Shown: positions 17,663 to 28,942, counted from the first letter of the stretch. The stretch: 64,000 bases of DNA from Vibrio cyclitrophicus (GCF_024347435.1 NZ_AP025482.1:1-64000); one strand, 5' to 3'. Made by a program: numbers and translations. Notes: generated by a model not told the origin, from the sequence alone.

Positions 17663-18862
17663 ATGGATAACCAACATACTACTACTACTTTTCAAGCGCT
17701 TAAAGTTGGTGCTGATGCCTATATTCAGCGCCGAAACCAGCGTTTACTCGCCAATCACCGTAAAGAACTACGAAACTTTACCCGGGCTGAAGCATCAACT
17801 TATCTAGGAATTGATGCGAAAACACTAGATCGCTACGTCACTGCTGCAGAAATAGACCCACGTCGCCATGAAGACTCTCAATGGTCCATCGATATTGCAG
17901 AAATGTATAAAGTCCGTGATTTACTGCCTGAAAGCCTGCGTAAAGACCCTAAATTTCTGCGTAATGAAAATCAAAAGACGCAAGTTATGGTGATCCAGAA
18001 CCAAAAAGGTGGTGTTGGAAAAACAGTTTCTGCCGCAACTATCGCATCAGGTTTAGCGACCGAATTTCACCAAGAGTACCGTGTAGGCTTAATTGATATG
18101 GACGGTCAAGCGACATTATCAATGTACTACGCTCCTGAAGCCGAACAAGAAGGCTACTTGTCTGTCGGTGATCTAATGATGAAAACATTTGATCTCGATG
18201 AAGGTGAAACTGTTAAACAAGTTATTTCTGAAGCCTTTCTTGAGACTACTATTCCTAATTTACGAATTTTACCTGCTGCACAAAGTGACCGAGCAATGGA
18301 AGGGTGGTTCCATGAACAAGTGTTTAGTCAAACTTTAGCTTCTCCTTATTCATTACTTGACGACATCATTGATAGCGTAAAAGACGAGTTCGATATAATC
18401 ATCATCGACACCCCACCCTCTTTAGGCTATGCGACTTTCAACGCCTATTTTGCGGCAACAAATGTCGTGTTCCCGTTATCGATTACCGAAAACGACATTG
18501 ATGCTACATGCTCTTACTTTAGCTATATCCCACAAGTGTGGGCATTGTTAGAAAACGCTAACCATGAGGGCTATGACTTCATGAAAATATTACTAACTAA
18601 TCATCGTGACAGCTCAACGACTACCGAGTTGATGAACAACTTATACGATCACTTCTCTCCTTATTTATACTCAAAAGAATTTAAGCACAGTGAAGCTGTT
18701 CGTCAGTCTTCTTCCCTACTCTCGACGGTATTTGACATGTCAAAAAGTGAATACCCGAAAAGCAAAGCAACCTTCCAAAGTGCGCAACAAAATAGCTATG
18801 AAGTCACGAGCCAGATCTTGCGCGATATTCTGAACGTTTGGCGTGAACAGGAGAACAAGTAA
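17663..18862 (+). CDS. parA: ParA-type plasmid partition ATPase with N-terminal DNA-binding domain
   Basis: 399 aa, of the longer type Ia ParA class found on plasmids (P1 ParA-like) and not the short chromosomal class. Residues about 40-62 (TRAEASTYLGIDAKTLDRYV) form a MerR-like helix-turn-helix for autorepression. The deviant Walker A box QNQKGGVGKT spans about 112-121, Walker A' is IDMDGQATLS and Walker B lies at DIIIIDTPPSLGYATF. The ATG follows a GGAGG site. It overlaps parB by one base. It should position the replicon along the nucleoid with ParB. The sequence differs clearly from Vibrio chromosome II ParA2 as I remember it, which supports an extra replicon. Confidence 0.9.
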   Translation: MDNQHTTTTFQALKVGADAYIQRRNQRLLANHRKELRNFTRAEASTYLGIDAKTLDRYVTAAEIDPRRHEDSQWSIDIAEMYKVRDLLPESLRKDPKFLRNENQKTQVMVIQNQKGGVGKTVSAATIASGLATEFHQEYRVGLIDMDGQATLSMYYAPEAEQEGYLSVGDLMMKTFDLDEGETVKQVISEAFLETTIPNLRILPAAQSDRAMEGWFHEQVFSQTLASPYSLLDDIIDSVKDEFDIIIIDTPPSLGYATFNAYFAATNVVFPLSITENDIDATCSYFSYIPQVWALLENANHEGYDFMKILLTNHRDSSTTTELMNNLYDHFSPYLYSKEFKHSEAVRQSSSLLSTVFDMSKSEYPKSKATFQSAQQNSYEVTSQILRDILNVWREQENK

Positions 18863-19941
18863 TGGCAAAGAAACGTGGCGGTAGCCCTCTAGGTAATGCA
18901 CCAGGTTCAGCGCAAGCACAACAATCAGCGGCCAAAGCAAACTTAGATACTCTAACATCGCAACTCAACACTGAATTAGAGAAAAGTGGCCAGAATGCCG
19001 CCGAGTATCTACAGCATAAATTCGGCCTAGAATCGGTAGGTAAAAAGATGGTGTGGCAACTGGCATCTGGTACGACTGCGACTTTTAACGAAGTTACCTT
19101 GTCATACGAACAGGTAAAGCAAAACACTGTAGTTACGTTTGATGTTAATGGCCGAGACCAGTCTTTGTTAACCAAAGAGTCCTTAGTAGATTTAGACTCG
19201 TTAGAGTTCCAACAGTTTTACCCAGCCGTAGGCCGCGAAATAGATGGCCACATTGATGTTCTTGATGGGTCTCGCCGCCGTGCTTGGTTTTTACTTCAAG
19301 AAGGTCGTGTAAAAACATTCCGAATTCTCGTCACCCAAGACGAACTTTCGACAGCTGATGCAAAAGCGCTTGCCAAGCAGTTACAAACAGCTAAAGAACA
19401 CAATCAACGTGAGATTGGCTTGCAGTGCCAAATACTGATGAAGAGTGGCGAGCTTACTCAAGAAGATACGGCAAAAATATTGAACATTAGCCGTCAAGCG
19501 GTGGGCCGTGCGCTGAAAGCTGCCAGTATTGATAGTAAGCTGATCGCCCTATTCCCTGTTGTTAATGACTTGTCTCACACAGATTACTCTATCCTGGCTA
19601 AAGTGATGAAAGCGTTTACTGATGACAAGAAAGCTCTGAGTAGCTTCATCAAAAAAATAGCGAGTAAAGCTGTCAATGCTCAGCCTGAGCAGAGCCAAGA
19701 AGATGTCAAAGATGATCTAATTTCTTTCATCAAAACCGAGTTAAAGATCGTCGAAACCAAACAAGAATCAGACAAAGCGCTGGTAACTCCTTTAGCTGAA
19801 TTTGATAGTAAAGGCATGTTCGCTCGCAAAAAAGTGAAAGGTCGCAATTTTTCGTATGAGTTTGGGCGATTGTCAAAAGAAGTTCAGTCCCAATTGGATT
19901 CCGCTATTCAAGATGTATTGAAAAACAATAGCAAGAACTAG
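18862..19941 (+). CDS. parB: ParB-type centromere-binding partition protein
   Basis: 359 aa; its ATG overlaps the parA stop (TAATG). The N-terminal part carries a low-complexity linker (GNAPGSAQAQQSAAKAN), a ParB/Srx-like CTPase region (GREIDGHIDVLDGSRRRAW near residue 130) and then a helix-turn-helix (LTQEDTAKILNISRQAVGRA near 205) that would read parS. The C-terminal third (KKVKGRNFSYEFGRLSKE) is the dimerisation end typical of large plasmid ParB proteins. It loads at parS and stimulates ParA. The parS sequence is not known; the repeated palindromes at 30524 and 32506 are one candidate to test. Confidence 0.88.
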   Translation: MAKKRGGSPLGNAPGSAQAQQSAAKANLDTLTSQLNTELEKSGQNAAEYLQHKFGLESVGKKMVWQLASGTTATFNEVTLSYEQVKQNTVVTFDVNGRDQSLLTKESLVDLDSLEFQQFYPAVGREIDGHIDVLDGSRRRAWFLLQEGRVKTFRILVTQDELSTADAKALAKQLQTAKEHNQREIGLQCQILMKSGELTQEDTAKILNISRQAVGRALKAASIDSKLIALFPVVNDLSHTDYSILAKVMKAFTDDKKALSSFIKKIASKAVNAQPEQSQEDVKDDLISFIKTELKIVETKQESDKALVTPLAEFDSKGMFARKKVKGRNFSYEFGRLSKEVQSQLDSAIQDVLKNNSKN

Positions 19942-20006
19942 CGCCCCACTCTTCAGAAATTAGTGACGAAACTTATTAACTTATATTGTAAGTGTCAGAC
20001 AAATTA

Positions 20007-20033
20007 CAGAGGTCTAGCTTTCAGCTAGATCTC
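20007..20033 (+). terminator. Hairpin downstream of parB, possible terminator
   Basis: AGAGGTCTAGCT and AGCTAGATCTCT pair with one G-T type mismatch around a short TTC loop. No strong T run follows, so the role as parAB terminator is tentative. Confidence 0.45.
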
Positions 20034-20160
20034 TTATCTAATAAGAGTATCGAAATATAGAGACTTCAAAAAAAACTCTCCCCATCCATACGAATGAAAC
20101 ATGCTGCCATAGAACAGGTTGTTCCTAAAGATTGACTGGTTCGGAAAGTTGATAGCCCTA

Positions 20161-20757
20161 TCAACTCGTGCCGTAAGCACCATCACCAAACACATCAAAG
20201 ATACTTCGGCGTGTTTGATTCAGTAAGTTCGAGAGTACTTCTCCATCTGTAACCGTTGATAAACTACACAGCAACAATGATCTCATGGGTGCTTGTATCG
20301 ACGGCAATATGCAACTTTCGCAAGACTCTACGCTTACCATCCGTCCCGTGTTTTTTGACTTTCCATTCTCCTTCGCCATAAATATTAAGACCAGTAACAT
20401 CAATGGCTAGGGGCTGTATCGCCCCTCTCGTTTTAGCCGTAAGTGAGACCTCAACGTTCTTGGTTCTACGACTGATGCAGGGGTAATGCGGACAACTTAA
20501 CGGTACATGAGCTAGCCTAAATATCGAGTCGATAAATCCTTGCAGCACTCTCAGTGGTATAGAAAAACTCGTTGCACCATAAGTGCTGTAGTGATAGCTA
20601 AATCACTGAACTGACGCGGCCTCCCGCGCTTATTCTGTTTGCTTTCCGCCCACCCGTTTATTGCCTCTTCATCAATCCAAAAGGTCAGAGGACTACGGTT
20701 AATGAGTGATTGGTAGTATTGCTTCCAATTGGTTGTTTTGTTATGAGGTTTAGGCAT
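20161..20757 (-). pseudogene. Degenerate IS5-family (IS903-like) transposase
   Basis: Minus-strand fragments in different frames join into one transposase. The start MPKPHNKTTNWKQYYQSLIN with LTFWIDEEAINGW, and the DDE-region text TGLNIYGEGEWKVKKHG with LRKLHIAVDTSTHEI, are typical of IS5/IS903-type elements. There is a frameshift near 20550 and another near 20270, after which the frame closes early. No terminal inverted repeats are recognised, so only the gene remnant is called. Confidence 0.75.
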
Positions 20758-20800
20758 GAGGATAGGACGTAGCTGATCAGACCGTGGGTTGATGATTTAG

Positions 20801-20930
20801 TGATACACACCAGAAGTTTTGGACATTGAGTTAAGTGGGTACAATCACTAATGGAGTGAACCATGACAACTAAGAAAAAACGTATTAGCCATTATCCTGA
20901 ATTTAAAGCAGAAAACCTGATGCTGGAATA
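20801..20930 (+). mobile_element. Left-end fragment of an IS3-family element
   Basis: The left terminal sequence and first codons of orfA match the copies at 40663 and 49512: a CCAGNAGTTTTGGACA-like end, AGTTAAGTGNGTACAATCAC, then ATGACAACTAAGAAAAAACG. The frame reads TTKKKRISHYPEFKAENLML and then meets a stop. The rest of the element is missing and an IS4-type remnant follows directly. Confidence 0.75.
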
Positions 20931-21517
20931 GAAAGTGCTCGAAATACCGCCAAAAGGCGGTCGTAAAGCTCGCAAGGCTCATTTAGATATCAAATATTCC
21001 CCCGTGACACTCAAGTCTCCTGCAAACAAGAAAGAGTTCGATAACATTCTGCTTTACTACGTGGGGTGTATCGAACAAGGAGAGAATAGCGATAAACTCG
21101 CATGGTACTGACTGACTTCAGAGCCGTTAAGGAGCAAGGAAGAGGCCCTCAAAATTGTCAGTGATTATGAGCGGCGCTGGCTAATAGAAGATTTTCATAA
21201 AGTCTGGAAAAGTGAAGGGACTGAAGTAGAGCAACTGAAAATGCAGAGTAAAGATAACTTAGAAAGGCTCAGCGTCATTTTAGCTTTTATCGCGACTCGC
21301 TTACTCCAGTTGAGGTTTATGCATGTGTCAGATGAGTTATCTAAGACCAGTTGTGAGCAAGTGTTAAAGGCAAAACATGGAAGTTAATGTAGCTAAAACT
21401 GGAGAAAAAAACTACCGAAGGAAGCGCCCAATATATCATGGTATTGCCCGGTTAGGTGGTTGGAAGAATACCAAGCGAACGAGTCGCGCTTCCATAAAGA
21501 CGTTATGGCAAGGATAG
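20931..21517 (+). pseudogene. Remnant of an IS4-family (IS50/Tn5-like) transposase
   Basis: The plus strand reads RKARKAHLDIKYSPVTLKSP, then YYVGCIEQGENSDKLAWY, a stop, LTSEPLRSKEEALKIVSDYE and RRWLIEDFHKVWKSEGTEVE. The last segments contain the Y-(2)-R-(3)-E-(6)-K signature of IS4 transposases. After a frame change, YHGIARLGGWKNTKRTSRAS with a TAG at 21515 gives the usual Tn5-like C-terminus. Only the second half of the gene survives. Confidence 0.8.
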
Positions 21518-21642
21518 TTTAGGTTACAAACCATCCTTGAAGTATATGAACTCGCTAAGTATCTTGATTAACCAGGTTTGTGATCAAGAGACAGAGTATC
21601 GGCTGGCCCTTTCATTTTCTAGTTATGTCGCTCTCTATCGAA

Positions 21643-22260
21643 CTATCTGGAACCGATCGCTCGAACTAATTCTGCGATTCCGTCCCAATCACCCTTATCC
21701 ATTGTGTCGGTAGGAACCATCCAAGTTCCACCGCAGGCAACGACTGATTTTAGCGCTAAGTAAGAATCTACGTTAGCTGGGCTCACGCCACCTGTCGGCA
21801 TAAAGTTAACTGGATAAACCGCCGTAAGTGCTTTCAACATGGCGATACCACCAGATGGCTCTGCTGGGAAGAACTTTAGTGTCTTAAGCCCCATTTCCAT
21901 TGCTTGTTCAACCAAGCTTGGGCTATTCACTCCAGGAACGATCGTAACCCCTCTTTGCTGACAGTATTTGACTGTGGTTGGGTTCAAACCTGGGCTGACA
22001 ATGAAATCAACACCCGCATCAATGGCAGTATCTACCTGCTCTGTGGTCAGCACAGTACCTGCACCAATCAGTAACTGAGGATAGGCTTCACGCATCAAAC
22101 GAATCGACTCTGCTGCCGCTTCTGTACGAAATGTCACTTCAGCACAAGGCAAACCATTCTCAACTAATACTTTCGCAAGAGGTACAGCCTGAGCAACGTC
22201 ATTAATGGCGATCACCGGAACGATGCGAATATCTCTGAGTCGTAGTTCAATTGTTTTCAT
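21643..22260 (-). CDS. eda: KDPG/KHG aldolase
   Basis: 205-aa class I aldolase that splits 2-keto-3-deoxy-6-phosphogluconate into pyruvate and glyceraldehyde-3-phosphate, the last step of the Entner-Doudoroff pathway and also of KDG catabolism from uronates. The Schiff-base lysine is Lys129 in TLKFFPAEPSGG and the catalytic Glu41 is in CAEVTFRTEAA; GAGTVLT and MPTGGVSPANV are further family blocks. It is the last gene of the minus-strand PTS-GH1-eda unit. It can therefore serve both the gluconate route next door and the uronate region to the left. Confidence 0.92.
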   Translation of the reverse strand: MKTIELRLRDIRIVPVIAINDVAQAVPLAKVLVENGLPCAEVTFRTEAAAESIRLMREAYPQLLIGAGTVLTTEQVDTAIDAGVDFIVSPGLNPTTVKYCQQRGVTIVPGVNSPSLVEQAMEMGLKTLKFFPAEPSGGIAMLKALTAVYPVNFMPTGGVSPANVDSYLALKSVVACGGTWMVPTDTMDKGDWDGIAELVRAIGSR

Positions 22261-22291
22261 TATTCATTTCTCTCATTATCAAACAGACAAA

Positions 22292-23772
<1,481 letters not shown>

Positions 23773-23789
23773 GAATAAATTAATACTAA

Positions 23790-25268
23790 TTAGGAAGCAG
23801 ACGCCACGGTGACCTTCTCTTCTGCCTTACTAGCTTCTTTCTTTACTGGCTCTGAATTTGCGTTTTCATCGGTATCATCTTCTGGAATATCTTCAAAGCC
23901 TAAAACTAGGGTTAGAATAAATGACAGCACAATGGACAATGCGATCAGACCGAACACCCAAACGATACTCATAGGATCATTCACATCAAAGAACTGTACG
24001 CTCGTAAACAGGCTTGGTGCCGCCATCGAGTGACTCGCAAGGCCACCCATGCCCGCTAATGCACCTACGATAAAACCAGTAATCATTGTTGCTATAAGTG
24101 GACGTTTCAGACGAACAAGCACGCCGTACAATGCAGGCTCAGAGATACCGGCGAAGATAGCTGAAGCACCCGCGGCTAATGATGTCTGCTTTAGTGCGCT
24201 GTTTTTGGTTTTGTAAGCAACAGCTAGACACGCACCACCCATACCAAGATTGGCACCGATTTCTGAAGGCATAACCATACCTTCACGACCCGTCTCAGCA
24301 ATGGTTTGAATAATCGTTGGAGTAAATACACGGTGCATACCAGTAAGAACAAGTAGAGGCCACAACGCACCCATGATAGCGACGGACAACCAACCTAACG
24401 TGTCATGAATTGTGTAAACAAGCGCTGAAAGCGCAGTACCTACCCAAATACCAAATGGACCGATAAGTACGATAGCAACCGGAGCTGCAATCAATACAAT
24501 CAACATAGGTTTCAGGAAGTTTTTAGTTACAGCAGGGGTAATGCTATCTACCCAACGCTCTATGTAAGAAAGCGCCCAAGTCATTACAAGTACAGGAATA
24601 ACCGTGTAGGTGTATTTTACTGACGTGATTGGGATACCGAAGAAATCAACGTACTTGCCTTCTGCAGCTTGCGCCATCAATTCCATAAAATTGGGGTGGA
24701 TTAAGACGCCTGCAATCGCAATAGATAGCGACATGTTGGTCTTAAATTTGATTGATGCAGAAGCTGCAACCATAACGGGTAGGAAGAAGAATGCTCCATC
24801 ACCAATCGCTTTCAGGATAAGCAACGTTGGCGCATTAGGTTCAACCCAACCCAGCATCTCAAGTACCATGGCTAGCAACTTGACCATTGAAGCGCCAATG
24901 ATTGCGGGGATAAGAGGAGACATGGTACCAACCAGTGCGTCCAACATTTTCGCACCAATTGACTTAGCCGTTAGTTTCTCTTTTTTACTTGGAACCTCTG
25001 TTGCCGATTCAGTAGATAGCTCACAAATAGCCATCACTTCCTTGTATGCATACGATACCTCGTTGCCAATTATAACCTGTACTTTGTCTCCATTATCAAC
25101 AACACCCATAACACCTTTCAGTGTTTTCAGCTTGCTGATGTCGACGCCATCTTGGCTGTTTAAAACGAATCGTAGTCGAGTCATGCAATGTGTTAGAGCT
25201 GCGACATTTTTCTTGCCCCCAAGATGCTCAACAACAGATTTCGCAATTGCGCGGTAATCGTTGGCCAT
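23790..25268 (-). CDS. PTS beta-glucoside-type EIIBC transporter
   Basis: 492 aa. The EIIB domain comes first, with phosphorylated Cys28 in ALTHCMTRLRFVLNS; a linker (SKKEKLTAKSIGAKMLDALV) leads into an EIIC domain of about ten membrane segments with GANLGMGGACLAVAYKTKN and ISEPALYGVLVRLKRPL, typical of the glucose/beta-glucoside superfamily. There is no EIIA domain; the C-terminus is an acidic, Ser/Lys-rich tail. It must borrow EIIA, for example the glucose-type protein. The ATG at 25268 is preferred, with GGGGGA upstream; a TTG four codons earlier is less likely. It is divergent from gntK across GntR operators. Confidence 0.88.
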   Translation of the reverse strand: MANDYRAIAKSVVEHLGGKKNVAALTHCMTRLRFVLNSQDGVDISKLKTLKGVMGVVDNGDKVQVIIGNEVSYAYKEVMAICELSTESATEVPSKKEKLTAKSIGAKMLDALVGTMSPLIPAIIGASMVKLLAMVLEMLGWVEPNAPTLLILKAIGDGAFFFLPVMVAASASIKFKTNMSLSIAIAGVLIHPNFMELMAQAAEGKYVDFFGIPITSVKYTYTVIPVLVMTWALSYIERWVDSITPAVTKNFLKPMLIVLIAAPVAIVLIGPFGIWVGTALSALVYTIHDTLGWLSVAIMGALWPLLVLTGMHRVFTPTIIQTIAETGREGMVMPSEIGANLGMGGACLAVAYKTKNSALKQTSLAAGASAIFAGISEPALYGVLVRLKRPLIATMITGFIVGALAGMGGLASHSMAAPSLFTSVQFFDVNDPMSIVWVFGLIALSIVLSFILTLVLGFEDIPEDDTDENANSEPVKKEASKAEEKVTVASAS

Positions 25269-25406
25269 GTTATCCCCCAAAGCTCTTTCTAGTGATATTT
25301 AAACGCGAAATATAGTGAGATGTGACCATGTTTGAGTCAATTCGTCGCAAAAAACAATCTCAATAGTTGTGAATTGTTGTTTTGTGTTCTTCATCACACT
25401 TTCTTA

Positions 25407-25434
25407 AGTTACCGGTAACATGTTACCGATAACA
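25407..25434. promoter_or_regulatory. Tandem GntR operators between PTS and gntK
   Basis: GTTACCGGTAAC (25408-25419, a perfect palindrome) and GTTACCGATAAC (25422-25433) stand side by side and match the GntR operator pattern ATGTTACC-GTAACAT. They lie about 80-100 bp upstream of gntK and 140-160 bp upstream of the PTS gene, so one repressor can control both directions. A third, related site precedes gntR. Confidence 0.85.
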
Positions 25435-25510
25435 CTTATAAGATAAAGCCATATTTACAAGCGATGTTCAAAATTGAGATCACGCGCAAATTTGTTAAGA
25501 GGATTGAGTT

Positions 25511-26032
25511 ATGGCTGGTAGTAGTGTCATCGTCATGGGAGTCAGTGCTTGCGGGAAAAGCACAGTAGGCGAGCATTTAGCAAAAAGACTTGGACGTAAG
25601 TTTATTGATGGTGACGACTTGCATCCTCGAGCAAACATTCAAAAAATGGCATCAGGCCAACCTCTTAACGATGATGATCGTATTCCATGGCTGGAACGCG
25701 TCAGCGATGCGGCTTATAGCTTAGAAAGTAAAAACGAACACGGTATTATTGTGTGTTCTGCGTTGAAGAAAAAATACCGGGACCAAATTCGTAAAGGTAA
25801 TAACAACATCACTTTTCTCTTCCTCGATGGGGATATCGACCTAATTTTACAGCGTATGCGTCAGCGCCAAGGTCACTTCATGAAAGAAAACATGATTAAA
25901 AGCCAGTTCGAAACGTTAGAAAGACCTGACAGTGAACCCGACACTGTGGTGATTAGCATTAACGGCGATATTAATAGTGTCGTTGATTGCGCTGCAATTG
26001 TCCTTTCTATGACCGACGAGGCAATCGCATGA
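25511..26032 (+). CDS. gntK: Gluconokinase
   Basis: 173-aa P-loop kinase that makes 6-phosphogluconate from gluconate and ATP. The Walker A box is GVSACGKSTVGEHLA near residue 14; FIDGDDLHPRANIQKMASGQ and ALKKKYRDQIR are family-specific. AGAGGATT precedes the ATG. The stop overlaps the edd start (ATGA), so kinase and dehydratase are coupled. No gluconate permease gene lies beside it, which is unusual for a gnt operon and supports gluconate being produced inside the cell from the PTS sugar. Confidence 0.92.
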   Translation: MAGSSVIVMGVSACGKSTVGEHLAKRLGRKFIDGDDLHPRANIQKMASGQPLNDDDRIPWLERVSDAAYSLESKNEHGIIVCSALKKKYRDQIRKGNNNITFLFLDGDIDLILQRMRQRQGHFMKENMIKSQFETLERPDSEPDTVVISINGDINSVVDCAAIVLSMTDEAIA

Positions 26033-27825
26033 CCCATCCTATAATCCAAGCTGTTACCCAAAGGCTGCTAGCTCGAAGCCAAATGGCTCGCCAAGAGTTT
26101 CTACACAGAACTCAACAGCAAGCCAATGCTGGCAAAGGGGGAACAGGGCTCTCCTGTGGCAACTTGGCTCACGCAGTCGCGGCATCTTGTTCAGATGAAA
26201 AGCGCTCTATTCTGGATCTCACTAAGTCTAACGTCGCGTTAGTTAGTTCTTATAACGATATGTTAAGTGCGCACAAGCCTTACCAACACTACCCCGACCA
26301 AATCAAAAAGGCGTTAGCTAAACTCGGCCATACAGCACAGGTGGCAGGATGCGTACCCGCGATGTGTGATGGTGTGACTCAAGGACAACCAGGAATGGAT
26401 ATGTCTCTGTTCTCAAGAGACTTGATCGCTCAATCTACTGCTTTATCACTTAGCCACAACGTGTTTGATTCAACACTGTTACTTGGAATTTGCGACAAAA
26501 TCGCCCCAGGGCAGCTAATGGGGGCACTCTCCTTTGCGCACCTACCTACCGCATTTGTTCCCGCAGGATTAATGGCAACGGGCATCAGCAATGATGAGAA
26601 AGTACACATCCGCCAAGAATACGCAGCAGGTAAAGTGGGGAAAAGCGCTCTATTGGATATGGAGTGTAACGCTTATCACTCTGCTGGAACCTGTACTTTT
26701 TACGGCACAGCCAATACCAATCAGCTGGTATTTGAAGCGATGGGGCTAATGCTACCAGGCTCAGCATTTATTCATCCTGACTCTGCACTTCGAGCGTCAC
26801 TGACTCAATATGCCGCCATTGAAATCGCTTCAATGACACCGCAAGCTTCAAACTTCCGACCGCTATCTGACGTTTTTACAGAAAAAAGTCTCATCAACGG
26901 TATCATAGCCTTACTCGCATCGGGAGGAAGCACAAACCACAGCATTCACATGGTCGCAGTCGCGCGCGCAGCAGGGTTTATTCTGACTTGGCAAGACATC
27001 AGCGATCTATCCGATGTGGTCCCTTTACTTGCTAGAGTCTATCCAAACGGACCTGCCGACATGAACGCGTTCCAAGCTGCAGGAGGGGTTCCAGCACTGC
27101 TACGTCGATTAGACCAAGCGAATTTACTGCACCGTAATGTCACGCCTACCTTTGGGTCGTTTGAAGATCAAATGAGCATTCCAAAACTTGAAGGTGAACA
27201 ACTAACTTGGAAGGTGTGCGAACAATCCATAGACACTGACGTTATCGCAGGACCAGAACAAGTCTTTCAGACGACAGGTGGAACGCGAGTACTTTCGGGG
27301 AATCTAGGCAACGCGGTGATTAAAGTGTCAGCTGTCGCAGAAGAACAACGTGTGATAGAAGCGCCAGCGGTCGTGTTCGACTGCCAACACAAAGTGGAAG
27401 TCGCTTATCAAAGAGGTGAACTCAACAAAGATTGTATCGTTGTCGTGGTTAACAATGGCCCTGCAGCGAACGGTATGCCTGAATTGCACAAGCTCATGCC
27501 TATTCTAGGCAACATACAAAAGCAAGGTTTTAAAGTGGCTCTCGTTACTGATGGTCGCCTATCTGGTGCATCAGGAAAGATCCCATCCGCAATTCATGTC
27601 TCACCAGAGGCTATTCGAGGCGGATCCATTGGGCTTATTCGCGAAGGCGATATCCTGCGCTTAGATTGTGCGAGTGGCGAACTCAATAACCTCAACGACA
27701 TGCAGTCTCGTCAAGCGAGAGTGTTTGAGGCAGATGCCAACCAACAAACCATGGGACGCAGCCTATTTACCGTTATGCGCCAAAGCGTTTCGAGTGCAGA
27801 ACAAGGGGCGAGTTTTATCGTTTAA
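26029..27825 (+). CDS. edd: Phosphogluconate dehydratase (Edd)
   Basis: 598-aa [4Fe-4S] dehydratase of the IlvD/Edd family that turns 6-phosphogluconate into KDPG. Family blocks include KSNVALVSSYNDMLSAHKPY near the N-terminus, VAGCVPAMCDGVTQGQPGMD and ECNAYHSAGTCTFYGTANTN with cluster cysteines, and VTDGRLSGASGKIPSAIHVS near the C-terminus. The start at 26029 gives the ATGA overlap with gntK and fits the family start (THPIIQAVTQR). A terminator follows. Its product goes to the aldolase encoded across the operator. Confidence 0.93.
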   Translation: MTHPIIQAVTQRLLARSQMARQEFLHRTQQQANAGKGGTGLSCGNLAHAVAASCSDEKRSILDLTKSNVALVSSYNDMLSAHKPYQHYPDQIKKALAKLGHTAQVAGCVPAMCDGVTQGQPGMDMSLFSRDLIAQSTALSLSHNVFDSTLLLGICDKIAPGQLMGALSFAHLPTAFVPAGLMATGISNDEKVHIRQEYAAGKVGKSALLDMECNAYHSAGTCTFYGTANTNQLVFEAMGLMLPGSAFIHPDSALRASLTQYAAIEIASMTPQASNFRPLSDVFTEKSLINGIIALLASGGSTNHSIHMVAVARAAGFILTWQDISDLSDVVPLLARVYPNGPADMNAFQAAGGVPALLRRLDQANLLHRNVTPTFGSFEDQMSIPKLEGEQLTWKVCEQSIDTDVIAGPEQVFQTTGGTRVLSGNLGNAVIKVSAVAEEQRVIEAPAVVFDCQHKVEVAYQRGELNKDCIVVVVNNGPAANGMPELHKLMPILGNIQKQGFKVALVTDGRLSGASGKIPSAIHVSPEAIRGGSIGLIREGDILRLDCASGELNNLNDMQSRQARVFEADANQQTMGRSLFTVMRQSVSSAEQGASFIV

Positions 27826-27852
27826 CTGTGTTATCACTTAAATGTAAAAGCA

Positions 27853-27879
27853 AAAGAGGCATCATTTCGATGCCCCTTT
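27853..27879. terminator. Terminator between edd and gntR
   Basis: AAAGAGGCATC and GATGCCCCTTT pair with one mismatch around ATTTC, with A and T runs at both sides. It can serve both convergent genes. Confidence 0.7.
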
Positions 27880-27898
27880 CAGTTTCCACCATACGTGA

Positions 27899-28906
27899 CT
27901 AAACGCTTTCGCCATCAGTGATGCGATAGCCCATATCCACTATCATTTCCGTGACTGGCTCGCCTTTCAAGCAAGCAAGCAGTAGCTCGGCACTTTTCTT
28001 CCCCATCTCATAACGTGGAGTATCTACACTGGTCAGTTTTGGGCGTATGGTTTGGCCAATATCCAAAGCGTTGTAGCCCACCACAGATAGCTGTTGCGGC
28101 ACTTGGATTCCACGTTGCTGGGCAATGAGCAAGGTACCTATCGCGATGTCATCATTGGTGCAGAACACGCCATCTAGATCTGGGTAATCCGCAAGAGCGC
28201 GATCAAGCAGATCTTCAGCCAAAGAGAAGTTAGAGTGCTGTTCAGTCAACACATGCTTAGGCTCTAATCCAGCCTCATGCATCGCTTTGTCATAACCTTG
28301 CAAACGCAGCTTAGTTCGCGCATCCAGTCGAGCGCCAAAGTAAGCAATAGAGCGTTTACCCGCTTCAATCATTCGCTTCACGACATGGTAAGAAGCATCA
28401 ATATGGTCCAAACCAACAACCATATCGATCGGATTGGTTGGTAGTTCCATCGTTTCAACAACAGAAACACCTGAATTCTTGATCATCTGTAACGTGCGGG
28501 GGGTGTGGTGGCTTTCCGTTAATATCAACCCATCAACCTGATACGAAAGCAGCGAAGCAATTTTTTCCTCTTCTTCAACAGCATCATAGCTAAAGTGAGC
28601 GAGCAACGTCTCGTAGCCATTCTCTTTAGTAACCGTTTCGATACCTTGAACAAACGCGGCAAAGATTTGGTTTGATAAAGAAGGGAGCAAGATACCGATC
28701 GCTTTACTTGACGACTTAGAGAGCATGGCTGGCGCTTTGTTTTCGATGTATCCCATCTCTTCAATAACCGCAGCAATTTTCACGCGAGTTTTGGCTGCAA
28801 CTGAATCGGGATTACGCATGTAACGAGAGACGGTCATCTTGGTGACGCCTACTTTGTCTGCCACATCTTGAAGTGTGGTTCGAGTTTTCTTGTGCTGCTC
28901 TGTCAT
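27899..28906 (-). CDS. gntR: LacI-family gluconate repressor (GntR type)
   Basis: 335 aa. The LacI helix-turn-helix is TTLQDVADKVGVTKMTVSRY near residue 11, with the hinge helix around PAMLSKSSSKAIGILL, then a periplasmic-binding-protein-like effector domain (GVFCTNDDIAIGTLLIAQQ, LSVVGYNALDIGQ, LTSVDTPRYEMGKKSAELLL). The recognition helix VTKMTVSRYMRNPDSV is that of GntR-type gluconate repressors, whose inducer is gluconate. Its own operator lies 21 bp upstream of the start. It is likely to control gntK-edd and the divergent PTS-GH1-eda operon. Confidence 0.9.
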   Translation of the reverse strand: MTEQHKKTRTTLQDVADKVGVTKMTVSRYMRNPDSVAAKTRVKIAAVIEEMGYIENKAPAMLSKSSSKAIGILLPSLSNQIFAAFVQGIETVTKENGYETLLAHFSYDAVEEEEKIASLLSYQVDGLILTESHHTPRTLQMIKNSGVSVVETMELPTNPIDMVVGLDHIDASYHVVKRMIEAGKRSIAYFGARLDARTKLRLQGYDKAMHEAGLEPKHVLTEQHSNFSLAEDLLDRALADYPDLDGVFCTNDDIAIGTLLIAQQRGIQVPQQLSVVGYNALDIGQTIRPKLTSVDTPRYEMGKKSAELLLACLKGEPVTEMIVDMGYRITDGESV

Positions 28907-28926
28907 AACTACTTGAACTCTTTATT

Positions 28927-28942
28927 ATGTTACAAGTAACAT
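28927..28942. promoter_or_regulatory. GntR autoregulatory operator
   Basis: ATGTTACAAGTAACAT is a perfect palindrome apart from its central two bases and has the same half-sites as the pair at 25407. It lies just upstream of gntR. Confidence 0.75.

Noticed and set aside
17663..19941. parAB as the vibrio chromosome II partition system
   Set aside because: The ParA sequence, as I remember ParA2, is different, RctB is absent, and the Rep and iterons at 37.6-39.9 kb are of plasmid type. This is judged by memory and could be checked by alignment.
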